From assembly GCA_031277535.1 (NCBI GenBank), contig JAITMD010000003.1, forward strand, positions 62,001-126,000: DNA of 64,000 nt, written 5' to 3'. The DNA is from Flavobacteriaceae bacterium (GTDB lineage Bacteria > Bacteroidota > Bacteroidia > Flavobacteriales > Flavobacteriaceae). The position numbers and the translations under genes are program-made. The notes beneath the pieces were generated by a model that saw nothing but the letters and a program-made list of their open reading frames with translations, was not told the DNA's origin and did not search any database. Positions 1-9,159 of the stretch are shown here, piece by piece. Each line of letters opens with the position of its first letter. Position 1 is the first letter of the stretch.

Positions 1-2
1 AC

Positions 3-848
3 CTAACTATTCGAGTAGAAAGATTAGGGAAAGCACAAATCAAAGGACAAACAGGGTTAGATGACTTAATTATTGAATTGGCGACTTTCTCAAAGGCGAC
101 TTTCCCTTTTACACAAGATGGTAAGAATAAAAATGTAAGTGATTACTTATTAAACTTTACTAATAATTTACCTGAAGTATATAGTACAATTAATACAAAA
201 TCACCAAACAATGCACGTGCAGGTGTTTTTACACTAAGTGATATTAATAACTATGTAAATGTAATCAGTGGAAGTTTTGATTTTACATTACAACCTAATG
301 CTACAAATACTAAAAATACTGAGCCAATTAGAGTTTCTGGATATTTTACAGATATTCCTTTTGTTCGCGAAGGAATGGATGGATCTAAAGAGTATATGTA
401 TATGTTTGTAGATTCTGATTTGATGACTAACGTAAAACTTTCTGCAATGGATATTGTACCTGCAATACCAATAGGAGGATTAAATGTAGATACTCCAGTT
501 GGAGGAGCTGATACTGAGAAAAAAATAAAAGTAAATGCACAAGGAAATACATATACAAAGTTTAACTTAGATATTATTTTCCCAGATAATATTGAACTGA
601 AAACGAAACATGCGAAAGGATATGAGGTTAAGTATGTTTCTAGATATGGTGAAAAATATGACAATAGCCCAGCTAATTTATTAGATGGCTCATATTTGAG
701 AATAGATAGAAAAGAGAATAAAGTAGTTAATGGAAAAAATGTACAAGAAATAGCTGGACGTTTTGAATTTCATTTAAAAAATAATTTAGGAACAGCAGAA
801 TCGCAGATTTCACAAGGTGAGTTTGTCGTATATAAACCAATTAAATAA
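3..848 (+). CDS. C-terminal part of an unknown protein, cut by the window edge
   Basis: The reading frame is open from the first bases of the window, so this is the 3' end of a longer gene; the TTG at 78 is only an internal codon, because the frame continues upstream of it without a stop. The visible part, about 280 residues, is rich in Asn, Thr, Tyr and Lys, has no membrane segment or cysteine, and reads like beta-rich extracytoplasmic sequence. It ends in a short VVYKPIK tail that is not a recognisable type IX secretion sorting domain. I do not recognise the family. A Rho-independent terminator follows 45 bases later. A surface or cell-envelope protein is likely, but that is inference from composition only. 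Confidence 0.7.
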   Translation, partial: LTIRVERLGKAQIKGQTGLDDLIIELATFSKATFPFTQDGKNKNVSDYLLNFTNNLPEVYSTINTKSPNNARAGVFTLSDINNYVNVISGSFDFTLQPNATNTKNTEPIRVSGYFTDIPFVREGMDGSKEYMYMFVDSDLMTNVKLSAMDIVPAIPIGGLNVDTPVGGADTEKKIKVNAQGNTYTKFNLDIIFPDNIELKTKHAKGYEVKYVSRYGEKYDNSPANLLDGSYLRIDRKENKVVNGKNVQEIAGRFEFHLKNNLGTAESQISQGEFVVYKPIK

Positions 849-892
849 TAAATTATTATTTGATAAGTAAATAAAAGATCAAGCATATATTT

Positions 893-927
893 AAAAGTCC
901 TTAGTTTCAATTTAAGGACTTTTTTTA
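893..927 (+). terminator. Rho-independent terminator after the left-edge gene
   Basis: A nine-base-pair stem (AAGTCCTTA / TAAGGACTT) with a loop of about nine bases is followed by a run of seven T. Confidence 0.8.
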
Positions 928-1057
928 TGGCATAAAGATTGACTTATTATATATATATAAATACTAAAAACATATTTTTTGTTGGTAATCAATGATTTAT
1001 GAGGGCTGGTGAAGGTTTGTATAAGTTGTGTGCTGACAGAATGACATAAAATATTAT

Positions 1058-3523
1058 ATGGCAAATCAAAAAATTATTTCGATAGACAGTTTGTCGGTTA
1101 GTGATATGATAGATTCTAATTCAGAGTTTATACCGTTATTATCTAATGAAGATGAAGAGGAAATGAATAAAGAGGAACTACCAACATCCTTACCAATTTT
1201 GCCTTTGCGCAATATGGTTTTGTTTCCAGGTGTAGTTATTCCAATTACAGCAGGCAGAGAAAAATCAATTGCATTAATAAAAGCGGCTAATAAAAAGGAT
1301 AAGTGTATTGGTGTAGTAGCGCAGTTGAATGAAGATGTGGAGGTACCTGGATTCAATGATATCTACCATGACGGAACTGTTGCGCGTATTATTAAAGTAT
1401 TGAAATTACCTGATGGAAACTTTACAGTGATTCTACAAGGTAAAAAGCGATTTGAATTAGTAGAACTAACTCAAGAAGAACCATATTTAATCGGTACTAT
1501 TCGCGAGAAAGTTGAAACAAAATGCGATGCAGATGATACAGAGTTTGCTACAGTAGTTGATGCGATTAAAGAAACTGCAATAGAAATTATTGACGAGAAT
1601 CCGAACATTCCTTCAGAGGCAAGTTTTGCTATAAAAAACATTGATAGTAATTCGTTTCTAATCAACTTTATTTCCTCAAATATGAATTTGAGTGTTGAGG
1701 AAAAACAGAGCTTATTGCGTATAAACGATATCAAAGCTCGTGCTTATGAAACATTGCGTTTAATGAATATTGAATTGCAACGTTTGGCCTTGCGCAATAC
1801 TATTCAAACAAGAGTACGTGTTGATTTAGATCAACAACAAAAAGAATATTTCTTACATCAACAGATGAAAACAATTCAAGAAGAATTGGGAGGAGTATCC
1901 AATGAAGAGGAGTTTGAGGAAATGCGCAAAAAAGCGTCAAAGAAAAAATGGACAAAAGAGGTTAGTGAGCGCTTTGAAAAAGAGTTGACTAAGTTTCAAC
2001 GTATGAATCCACAAGTTGCAGAGTTTGGGATTCAACGCAATTATTTAGAGTTGTTTTTAGAGCTGCCATGGGGACATTATTCAAAAGATGTATTTGATTT
2101 AAAAAATGCTCAAAAGATTTTGGATAAAGACCACTATGGAATTGAAGATGTAAAGAAACGAGTGTTGGAGCACATGGCTGTTTTGAAACTTCGAAATGAT
2201 TTGAAAGCTCCTATTTTGTGTTTGTATGGGCCTCCAGGAGTTGGTAAAACATCTATTGGAAAGTCTGTTGCAAAATCGCTGGGAAGAGAATATGTACGTA
2301 TTTCTTTAGGAGGATTGCGCGATGAGGCAGAGATAAGAGGACATAGAAAAACGTATATTGGTGCTATGCCAGGACGTATCATACAGTCAATTAAAAAAGC
2401 GAAGACTTCAAATCCGGTGTTCTTATTGGATGAAATTGATAAGTTATCATCAAGTCACACAGGAGACCCGTCATCGGCTTTGTTAGAAGTATTAGATCCA
2501 GAACAAAACAGCGATTTCTATGATAACTTCTTAGAAATGGGATATGACTTGTCAAAAGTGATGTTTATTGCTACATCAAATAGTTTGTCAACAATTCAAC
2601 CAGCCTTGAGAGATAGAATGGAAATTATTGAAATGAATGGCTATACTATTGAAGAAAAGGTAGAGATTGGAAAACAACACCTTTTGCCAAAGCAATTGAA
2701 AGAGCATGGGCTGACAACAAAAGATTTGACAATAGGTAAAAAGCAAATGGAGTATATTGTTACAAACTATACACGCGAATCTGGAGTGCGTGGATTAGAT
2801 AAACAATTAGCTCATGTAGCTCGTGGTATTGCCAAACATATTGTGATGGAGGAAGAGTACAATGCGAAAATTACGGAGGCAGACATTAGAGAGATCTTAG
2901 GTACACCTCGTTTTGAACGCGATAAGTATGAGAATAATGATGTGGCTGGTGTTGTAACTGGATTAGCTTGGACAAGTGTAGGTGGTGATATTTTGTATAT
3001 TGAATCATCTGTTGCCAAAGGAAAAGGAGATCTTTCTATTACAGGAAATTTAGGAACAGTAATGAAAGAATCTGCAACAATTGCTTTAGAATATATTAAA
3101 GCTCATGCTGCTGATTTTGGAATTGACGATACTGTATTTGAAAATTATAAAATACATATTCACGTACCAGAAGGAGCTACTCCAAAAGATGGACCAAGTG
3201 CTGGTATCACTATGTTGACTTCTATGGTGTCTTCATTTACACAACGCAAAGTAAAAGCTAATTTAGCGATGACAGGTGAGATAACTTTAAGAGGAAAAGT
3301 ATTACCTGTAGGAGGAATAAAAGAGAAAATACTTGCGGCAAAAAGAGCAAATATTAAAGAAATTATCTTGTGTAAAGATAATAGAAAAGATATTGAGGAA
3401 ATTAAAGCTGATTATCTAAAAGGGTTGACATTCCATTATGTTGATCGTATGGAAGAAGTAATTCATTTGGCAATTACGAATCAAAAAGTAAAAAATGCTA
3501 AAGATTTTTCTCAAGCAAATTAA
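1058..3523 (+). CDS. lon: ATP-dependent protease La (Lon)
   Basis: Lon degrades misfolded and regulatory proteins in the cytoplasm by coupling ATP hydrolysis to a Ser-Lys protease. All parts of the family are visible in 821 residues: an N-terminal substrate-binding domain beginning around residue 45 (LPILPLRNMVLFPG), a coiled region, the AAA+ domain with Walker A GPPGVGKT at 391-398 and a LLDEIDK Walker B, and the protease domain with Ser714 in DGPSAG and Lys757 in GGIKEK, the same 43-residue spacing as Ser679/Lys722 of E. coli. The ATG start fits the family's usual N-terminal extension in Bacteroidetes. It is a single gene closed by its own terminator. No clear -7 box is visible upstream. 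Confidence 0.98.
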   Translation: MANQKIISIDSLSVSDMIDSNSEFIPLLSNEDEEEMNKEELPTSLPILPLRNMVLFPGVVIPITAGREKSIALIKAANKKDKCIGVVAQLNEDVEVPGFNDIYHDGTVARIIKVLKLPDGNFTVILQGKKRFELVELTQEEPYLIGTIREKVETKCDADDTEFATVVDAIKETAIEIIDENPNIPSEASFAIKNIDSNSFLINFISSNMNLSVEEKQSLLRINDIKARAYETLRLMNIELQRLALRNTIQTRVRVDLDQQQKEYFLHQQMKTIQEELGGVSNEEEFEEMRKKASKKKWTKEVSERFEKELTKFQRMNPQVAEFGIQRNYLELFLELPWGHYSKDVFDLKNAQKILDKDHYGIEDVKKRVLEHMAVLKLRNDLKAPILCLYGPPGVGKTSIGKSVAKSLGREYVRISLGGLRDEAEIRGHRKTYIGAMPGRIIQSIKKAKTSNPVFLLDEIDKLSSSHTGDPSSALLEVLDPEQNSDFYDNFLEMGYDLSKVMFIATSNSLSTIQPALRDRMEIIEMNGYTIEEKVEIGKQHLLPKQLKEHGLTTKDLTIGKKQMEYIVTNYTRESGVRGLDKQLAHVARGIAKHIVMEEEYNAKITEADIREILGTPRFERDKYENNDVAGVVTGLAWTSVGGDILYIESSVAKGKGDLSITGNLGTVMKESATIALEYIKAHAADFGIDDTVFENYKIHIHVPEGATPKDGPSAGITMLTSMVSSFTQRKVKANLAMTGEITLRGKVLPVGGIKEKILAAKRANIKEIILCKDNRKDIEEIKADYLKGLTFHYVDRMEEVIHLAITNQKVKNAKDFSQAN

Positions 3524-3550
3524 AAAGTCATAAATAAAGACTTGTAATAG

Positions 3551-3587
3551 TAAGCACAATCATCTATTGGTTGTGCTTATTTTTTTA
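3551..3587 (+). terminator. Terminator after lon
   Basis: A nine-bp stem TAAGCACAA/TTGTGCTTA with an 11-base loop is followed by a T-run. Confidence 0.85.
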
Positions 3588-3648
3588 TCTATTTAGGCAA
3601 AAAAATAATTATCTTAGCCTCCTAAATTAATTTTAAGCCTCGTAATAT

Positions 3649-4662
3649 ATGCGGTGTGTATTTCTCTTCCTTTTACTGCTTTTGCCAGTACGTTTTTATT
3701 CTCAAATAGGAGGGGATACGACTTATAAATTTTTAAACTTACCTGTTTCCCCTATGCAAAGTAGTTTGGGAGGGAAAAATATTGTTGGGAGTACTTTAGA
3801 TGTTACTCAACCTTTTATGAATCCTGCAACAACGAATAGTAGCATGTCAGGACAATTAGCACTTAATTTTAGTAGATTAAACAATGCTGTTAATTACGGA
3901 TCAGCAGCTTATGTGCAATCTTTTGATAGCCAGAAGAACATATTTGTAGGGGTAAATTATTTGAATTATGGGCAGATAGAAGGTTATGATGAGTTTGGTT
4001 TTAAAACGGGGAATTTTACAGGAAATGAAGTAGCACTATCTATTGGTTCGTCTTATAATATTAGTTACACAGACTGGTACGTTGGAGCGAATACGAAGTT
4101 TATATTTTCAAGTTTAGCTGGATATACTTCTTTTGGTATGGCTTTCGACTTAGGAGTTTTGAGAAAAATAGAGCAGCATAAAATTGATATAGCATTTGTA
4201 GTTAGAAACTTAGGTGGACAAATTGATACATATGCTGGAAGAAGAGAAAAATTACCATTAGATATAGCAATTGCTATTTCAAAGCAATTAGAAAACGTAC
4301 CTTTGCGATTACATCTAACAATTGATAATTTGCAGCAATGGAACTTATCATATACCAACCCTAATCGATCAGAAAGTGATTTGGAAGGGAATATCACAGA
4401 AGAGAAAGTAAGCGTGTTTAATAATGCATTGCGACATATGGTGGTAGGTGTAGAGTTGTTTCCTGAAAAGAAGTTTAACTTAAGAGTAGGGTATAACTTT
4501 AGAAAAGGAGAAGAAATGAAAATAATAAGTCAGCGTCATTTTGCTGGTTTTATGGCAGGTTTTGGCTTTAGATATAATCGTTTGAAATTGGATTATTCTT
4601 ATGCAAGACAATCTGTGGCATCAAATACAAGTATGTTTGGTGTGGTATTGAATATGAATTAG
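3649..4662 (+). CDS. porQ: Type IX secretion system protein PorQ
   Basis: PorQ is an outer-membrane beta-barrel accessory of the type IX secretion system, which exports proteins and supports gliding in Bacteroidetes. The 337-residue product has a signal peptide (hydrophobic residues 4-13, cleavage near FYSQ) and then alternating polar/aromatic strands with many Gly, Tyr and Asn, ending in a short strand with a terminal aliphatic/Asn pattern. The start of the mature protein (GGDTTYKFLNLPVSP and the following ..LGGKNI) is the family hallmark. It lies directly before cmk, with 14 bases between them, which is the usual flavobacterial order. The two are probably co-transcribed. The identification is from family resemblance and context, not from a catalytic motif. 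Confidence 0.88.
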   Translation: MRCVFLFLLLLLPVRFYSQIGGDTTYKFLNLPVSPMQSSLGGKNIVGSTLDVTQPFMNPATTNSSMSGQLALNFSRLNNAVNYGSAAYVQSFDSQKNIFVGVNYLNYGQIEGYDEFGFKTGNFTGNEVALSIGSSYNISYTDWYVGANTKFIFSSLAGYTSFGMAFDLGVLRKIEQHKIDIAFVVRNLGGQIDTYAGRREKLPLDIAIAISKQLENVPLRLHLTIDNLQQWNLSYTNPNRSESDLEGNITEEKVSVFNNALRHMVVGVELFPEKKFNLRVGYNFRKGEEMKIISQRHFAGFMAGFGFRYNRLKLDYSYARQSVASNTSMFGVVLNMN

Positions 4663-4676
4663 TAAAAAATTAAATC

Positions 4677-5366
4677 TTGAAAAAAATCACTATAGCTATT
4701 GATGGTTTTTCGTCAACAGGGAAGAGTACTTTAGCCAAAGCATTGGCTAAACAATTGGGATATGTGTATGTTGATTCAGGGGCAATGTATAGAGCTGTAA
4801 CGTTATATGCAATGCGCAATAACTGGATAGATGCGACACAATTTAATAGGAGTGAATTAATTGCACATTTGAATCAAATCGAATTGTTGTTCAAGTTTAA
4901 CGAATCAAAAGGAATTGCGGATATTTATCTTAATGGAGAATATGTAGAGGATGAAATACGTACTTTAGGAGTTTCTCAGTTTGTAAGTCAGGTGGCAGAA
5001 GTTCCAGAAGTTCGAAAAAAATTAGTGGAGCAACAACAAGCATTTGGAAAAGATAAAGGAGTGATTATGGATGGACGTGATATTGGGACTGTTGTTTTTC
5101 CTGATGCAGAATTGAAAGTATTTATGACTGCTTCACCAGAAATACGTGCTCAACGACGTTTTGATGAGATGATCCAAAAAGATAGTTCTGTAACTATGGC
5201 AGAGGTATATGAAAATGTAGTTGAACGAGATAGAATTGATACTACAAGAGAAGATTCTCCTTTAGTTATGGCAACAGATGCGATAGAGGTTGATAATTCA
5301 ACACTTTCAAGAGAAGAACAATTAAAACTGATTTTAGGGTTAGCTTCTAATAAAATAAATGATTAA
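4677..5366 (+). CDS. cmk: (d)CMP kinase
   Basis: Phosphorylates CMP and dCMP to the diphosphates in pyrimidine nucleotide salvage. The 229 residues carry the P-loop GFSSTGKS at 10-17, followed by the family motif VDSGAMYRAVTLYA and GRDIGTVVFPDA, and the lid region with RAQRRFDE. The start is TTG, placed just before the KKITIAIDG strand; no ATG is available that would keep the P-loop strand intact. It follows porQ by 14 bases, so it is probably in the same transcript. Confidence 0.96.
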   Translation: MKKITIAIDGFSSTGKSTLAKALAKQLGYVYVDSGAMYRAVTLYAMRNNWIDATQFNRSELIAHLNQIELLFKFNESKGIADIYLNGEYVEDEIRTLGVSQFVSQVAEVPEVRKKLVEQQQAFGKDKGVIMDGRDIGTVVFPDAELKVFMTASPEIRAQRRFDEMIQKDSSVTMAEVYENVVERDRIDTTREDSPLVMATDAIEVDNSTLSREEQLKLILGLASNKIND

Positions 5367-5444
5367 ATTAGAGGAAGCTTATTCTCATAAGGGAATTGTT
5401 TTTTAGATATAAACTTACACAAAACTTATTTAGCACTTACACGA

Positions 5445-6779
5445 ATGAATATTAAATCAAAATTGACTGTAATGAGTTTCCTTGAATTTGCTGTTTGGGG
5501 GGCTTATTTAACGTCTATGGGGAATTATTTAGGATCTATAGGATTAGGGCCTAAAATTGGACTATTTTACGCGATACAAGGGGTTGTTTCAATTGTTCTT
5601 CCTGCTTTAATGGGGATTGTAGCAGACCGCTGGATTCCTGTCCAAAGATTATTAGGGATTAACCATTTGTTGGCAGCTATTTTTATGTTTGCAACTGGAG
5701 CTTATGGAGCTATGGCAGGAGATCATGTTGATTTTACAACAATCTTTTCTCTATATACTTGTAGCGTAGCTTTCTTTATGCCTACCATCGCTTTGTCTAA
5801 CTCAACGGCTTATACGATATTAAAGAACAATAATTTAGACACAATCACAAGTTTCCCTCCAATTAGAACATTAGGTACTGTTGGATTTATCTGTGCGATG
5901 TTGTTTGTAAACTTTATAGGGTTTCAGAATGGAGAATTAGGTTTCCATTTTGGAAATGACGCAGGGTTTAAAAGTTTTCAAACAAGTTACCATCAATTCT
6001 ATGTTTCTGCTATTTTAGGGGTAGTGTTGTTCTTATATAGTTTTGCTTTACCTAACTGTCCTATTAATAAGTCAGAGGAAAAATTAACGTTATATGATGC
6101 ATTAGGCTTAAAAGCATTTGCGTTGTTTAAACAAAAGAAGATGGCTATTTTCTTTATCTTCTCTATGTTATTAGGGGTGTCATTGCAAATTACAAATGGT
6201 TATGCTAATCCTTTTATAACAACGTTTCAAAAAATTCCAGAATACAGTAACTCATGGGGTGCTAATAATGCTAATGCATTAATTTCTCTTTCTCAAATAT
6301 CAGAAACATTGTGTATTCTATTGATTCCTTTCTTCTTAAAGAGATTTGGAATTAAAGTGGTAATGTTGATGTCTATGTTTGCATGGGTACTTCGCTTTGG
6401 CTTTTTCGGATTTGGAGATCCAGGTAGTGGAGTTTGGATGTTTATCTTATCTATGATTGTTTATGGTATTGCTTTTGACTTCTTTAATGTGTCAGGATCT
6501 TTATATGTAGATAACGAAACAAGTGAGGATATTAAATCTTCTGCGCAAGGAGTGTTTATGATGATGACTAATGGTTTTGGAGCTACAATTGGGATGCTAA
6601 TTGCACAATACATTGTAAATCATTTCGTATTTAGTCAAACAGATTTAATTGCTCAAGTAGAAGGATGGAGAACTTCTTGGTTGATATTTGCTGGATATGC
6701 TTTAGTTGTTACAGTACTATTCGCTATTTTGTTTAAGTATAAACACAAACCAGAAAGTGTAGCAAATATTAAACACTAA
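5445..6779 (+). CDS. Nucleoside permease-type MFS transporter (NupG/XapB family)
   Basis: A 444-residue integral membrane protein with about twelve hydrophobic segments. The N-terminus (SKLTVMSFLEFAVWGAYL) and the conserved GIVADRW loop are characteristic of the nucleoside:H+ symporter branch of the major facilitator superfamily. It should sit in the inner membrane and import nucleosides or related compounds by proton symport; substrate is inferred from the family. Lys/His-rich residues end the protein on the cytoplasmic side. The gene stands 78 bases after cmk, which makes functional sense (nucleoside uptake next to nucleotide salvage), but a separate promoter is possible. It converges on the helicase gene across a shared terminator. 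Confidence 0.85.
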   Translation: MNIKSKLTVMSFLEFAVWGAYLTSMGNYLGSIGLGPKIGLFYAIQGVVSIVLPALMGIVADRWIPVQRLLGINHLLAAIFMFATGAYGAMAGDHVDFTTIFSLYTCSVAFFMPTIALSNSTAYTILKNNNLDTITSFPPIRTLGTVGFICAMLFVNFIGFQNGELGFHFGNDAGFKSFQTSYHQFYVSAILGVVLFLYSFALPNCPINKSEEKLTLYDALGLKAFALFKQKKMAIFFIFSMLLGVSLQITNGYANPFITTFQKIPEYSNSWGANNANALISLSQISETLCILLIPFFLKRFGIKVVMLMSMFAWVLRFGFFGFGDPGSGVWMFILSMIVYGIAFDFFNVSGSLYVDNETSEDIKSSAQGVFMMMTNGFGATIGMLIAQYIVNHFVFSQTDLIAQVEGWRTSWLIFAGYALVVTVLFAILFKYKHKPESVANIKH

Positions 6780-6809
6780 TGAATAATTTATTGGTTTATA
6801 AGATATAAA

Positions 6810-6846
6810 AAATGGGGATGTAAATAATACATCCCCATTTTTTATA
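6810..6846. terminator. Bidirectional terminator between convergent genes
   Basis: A perfect 13- to 14-bp inverted repeat (AAAATGGGGATGTA / TACATCCCCATTTT) with A- and T-rich flanks on both sides serves the permease gene on the plus strand and the helicase gene on the minus strand. Confidence 0.85.
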
Positions 6847-6852
6847 TCTATT

Positions 6853-8211
6853 TTAATCTTCTTTATTCTTTTTACGCTTTGCTGCTCGTTTTGCTTCTAC
6901 AGCTCTATTTCGTGGTTTAGTTTTTCGTGGTGTTCTTTTTCCTGGACCACCTAAGTTAACCTTCTGATTTTTTACAGATTTCTGATGGAAGGCTGCACCT
7001 TTTTCAATTGGCTTTTTAGCTTTTACAAGTTGTTTTGCCTTTAGTTTTGATTTTTCAAACTCCATTAGTTTTTCTGAAATCTCAACTCCCTCAGGTATTA
7101 CTTGTTCATTTAGCTCTCTTTCCATTAGCATTTCAGCTGCTAATAACATTTCTTCTTCTTTTGGATCGACTAAAGAAATAGCAATTCCTGTTTTGTCCGC
7201 ACGTCCAGTACGTCCAATACGGTGGATATATTGCTCAGGAGTATCAGTAAACTGTAAGTTAATTACGTGGGTAATATCAGAAATATCTAATCCACGTGCC
7301 ATAATATCTGTAGTTAATAAACCTCTTAATTCATTAGCTTGAAATTCTGCCATAGAACGCAAACGGAAATTTTGAGATTTGTTAGAGTGGATTACGGTGA
7401 ATTCTTCAGGAAAAGCTTCATTCAATTTTTCCATTACAACATCAGCCAAACGCTTACTATTGATAAAGATTAAGACACGATTAAAAGTTTCTTTATCATT
7501 TAATAAATGCATTAAAACATTCATTTTGGTATAGAAGTTAGGTACTCTATATAATTGTTGATCAATCTTGTCTAAAGGAGTACCAGAAGCAGCCAAAGAT
7601 ACTTCTTCAGGAAAATCAAAATACTCATCTAAGATTTCATCTACTTCTTCAGTCATCGTTGCTGAAAACAGAATATTTTGTTTCTTTCCTTTCATCATAG
7701 TTAAGATGGAAGTAAGCTGTGTTCTAAAACCAAGATTTAGAATTTCATCAAATTCGTCAATTACTAACTTTTGTAGATTGTCAAAACGGATTACACCATC
7801 CAATGCCAAGTCCATTGTACGACCAGGAGTTCCTACTAATACATCTACCCCATCATATACAGCTTTGCGCTGTGTATTGATATTGGTACCACCATAAACA
7901 CCAAGTGTTCTGATAGACATATACTGTGTTAGGCTTTCAATTACTTCTACTACTTGAACAACTAATTCACGTGTAGGAACAAGTATAACCACACGAGGGC
8001 TATCTGTTTGAGCAAATTTCCATTGTTTTAAAATAGGTAATAAGTAGGCTAAAGTTTTCCCTGTACCTGTCTGAGCAATTCCCATCATATCTCTACCTGA
8101 TAAAATAACAGAGAATGATTTTTGCTGAATAGGTGTAGGTGTAGTAATGTTTAATTCTACAAGGGCTTTATCTAAAGCTTTCGGTAAGTTAAATTGCTCG
8201 AAAGTATGCAT
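6853..8211 (-). CDS. DEAD-box ATP-dependent RNA helicase (motif II DEFD)
   Basis: ATP-dependent RNA unwinding or remodelling in the cytoplasm, probably in ribosome assembly or mRNA turnover. From the start chosen, the product has 452 residues: Q motif near 27-31, motif I AQTGTGKT (about 47-53), PTREL, GTPGR, motif II DEFD at 152-155 in place of DEAD, SAT at 183-185, ARGLD and HRIGRTGR, then a Lys/Arg-rich tail of about 60 residues that probably binds RNA. The longer reading frame starting with TTG at 8232 is rejected because that TTG is part of a TATCTTTG -7 promoter element; the ATG at 8211 starts the homologous sequence MHTFEQFNLP. It is monocistronic, with its own promoter and terminator. 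Confidence 0.95.
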   Translation of the reverse strand: MHTFEQFNLPKALDKALVELNITTPTPIQQKSFSVILSGRDMMGIAQTGTGKTLAYLLPILKQWKFAQTDSPRVVILVPTRELVVQVVEVIESLTQYMSIRTLGVYGGTNINTQRKAVYDGVDVLVGTPGRTMDLALDGVIRFDNLQKLVIDEFDEILNLGFRTQLTSILTMMKGKKQNILFSATMTEEVDEILDEYFDFPEEVSLAASGTPLDKIDQQLYRVPNFYTKMNVLMHLLNDKETFNRVLIFINSKRLADVVMEKLNEAFPEEFTVIHSNKSQNFRLRSMAEFQANELRGLLTTDIMARGLDISDITHVINLQFTDTPEQYIHRIGRTGRADKTGIAISLVDPKEEEMLLAAEMLMERELNEQVIPEGVEISEKLMEFEKSKLKAKQLVKAKKPIEKGAAFHQKSVKNQKVNLGGPGKRTPRKTKPRNRAVEAKRAAKRKKNKED

Positions 8212-8229
8212 GTACAAAAAATATTTTTG

Positions 8230-8237
8230 CAAAGATA
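8230..8237 (-). promoter_or_regulatory. -7 promoter element for the DEAD-box helicase
   Basis: TATCTTTG on the minus strand matches the Bacteroidetes -7 consensus TAnnTTTG, about 18 bases upstream of the ATG at 8211. A -33 TTG at normal spacing is not visible. The element rules out the TTG at 8232 as a start codon. Confidence 0.6.
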
Positions 8238-8310
8238 CTTTTTTTTAGCGAGTTGAGATAATGTTGTCGGAATTGACGATACAAAATAAAAGCTAAAATT
8301 AATCAGAGGG

Positions 8311-9078
8311 CTAAAACATCTTTTTAATAACTCTTAATTTATGGGTATGCTTTCCTGTGTTTACATTGTAAATTCCTAAATGATCTAAGCGATCTATTCT
8401 TACTTTGCCGTGAGCATGTATTATGTAGTTGTCGTCCATGATTAATCCAACGTGAACAATATTACCTTCAGTGTTGTCAAAAAAGGCTAAATCACCTGGT
8501 TCACTTTCTTCTATAAAACTTAAAGCTTCTCCAGTTGCTGCTTGTTGAGAAGCATCACGTGGAATACAATACCCATTAATTTTATACACCATTTGTGTAA
8601 AGCCTGAACAGTCAATACCAAAAGGTGTTTTGCCACCCCATAAGTAAGGTGTGTTGAGGTAAAGAAAGGCTGTTTTGATTAAGTCTTTTTTATTCTTTTT
8701 ACCAGAGATTAAAAGGTTTTGATAAATGTATTGCTCTATGTTGATACTTGGTTTTTGTAGACAAGTTAATGTGCTTCCTAAAGGAATAGACATTACTTCT
8801 TGATTACAAGTGTAAAGAAAGTCTAATTTATTAACTGTTAGTTGCACAGGGCTTTGCTCCAAGAATAAGAAATCTTCTTCTGAGATAAGTTGAAATTGTT
8901 TATTGTCTATCCATCCTTGGTATTGATCAAAGGCAAGCTGTATTTTAGACCACTTTTCAGTTTGCTCTAAAATAGAAAAGTGTTCTCCAAACAGTACTTG
9001 GGTTACCATTTCACTTCTGTCAGAAGGCTCTGCGCGTAAGGGTACAATAGCCAAATTGCAATAGGCAAACATGTTCAT
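8311..9078 (-). CDS. NlpC/P60-family cysteine peptidase with SH3-like N-terminus
   Basis: A 255-residue C40-family peptidase expected to cut D-Glu-diamino acid bonds in cell-wall peptides. The N-terminal half looks like two bacterial SH3 repeats (an APVxxxPSDRSEMVTQ-type start, then the KWSKIQLAFDQYQGWI strand pair). The C-terminal domain holds Cys157 (IDCSGF), His209 (VHVGLI) and a polar residue near His221/223. This order matches gamma-D-glutamyl-L-diamino acid endopeptidases of muropeptide recycling. No signal peptide is present, so it may act on recycled muropeptides in the cytoplasm, which is inference. An alternative ATG lies two codons in. Confidence 0.9.
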   Translation of the reverse strand: MNMFAYCNLAIVPLRAEPSDRSEMVTQVLFGEHFSILEQTEKWSKIQLAFDQYQGWIDNKQFQLISEEDFLFLEQSPVQLTVNKLDFLYTCNQEVMSIPLGSTLTCLQKPSINIEQYIYQNLLISGKKNKKDLIKTAFLYLNTPYLWGGKTPFGIDCSGFTQMVYKINGYCIPRDASQQAATGEALSFIEESEPGDLAFFDNTEGNIVHVGLIMDDNYIIHAHGKVRIDRLDHLGIYNVNTGKHTHKLRVIKKMF

Positions 9079-9096
9079 TTAATATATAATTTTAGA

Positions 9097-9127
9097 CAAA
9101 AATAAAAGATGAGTTTGAAACAATCAA
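9097..9127 (-). promoter_or_regulatory. Promoter of the NlpC/P60 gene, inside the thiolase terminator
   Basis: On the minus strand TTG (9125-9127), 20 bases, then TATTTTTG (9097-9104) form a canonical -33/-7 pair, giving a 5' leader of about 12 bases. The -33 TTG is the base of one arm of the thiolase terminator hairpin and the -7 overlaps its T-tract. Confidence 0.55.
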
Positions 9128-9134
9128 ACTCATC
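9099..9134 (-). terminator. Terminator after the thiolase gene
   Basis: A ten-bp perfect stem (GATGAGTTTG / CAAACTCATC, 9108-9134) with a seven-base loop is followed on the minus strand by a T-rich tract. Confidence 0.8.
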
Positions 9135-9159
9135 TCTATAATATTTAGTTAAGCATTAA

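Noticed and set aside
8212..8232. TTG start for the DEAD-box helicase
   Set aside because: The TTG is part of the -7 element TATCTTTG; the ATG at 8211 begins the homologous sequence.
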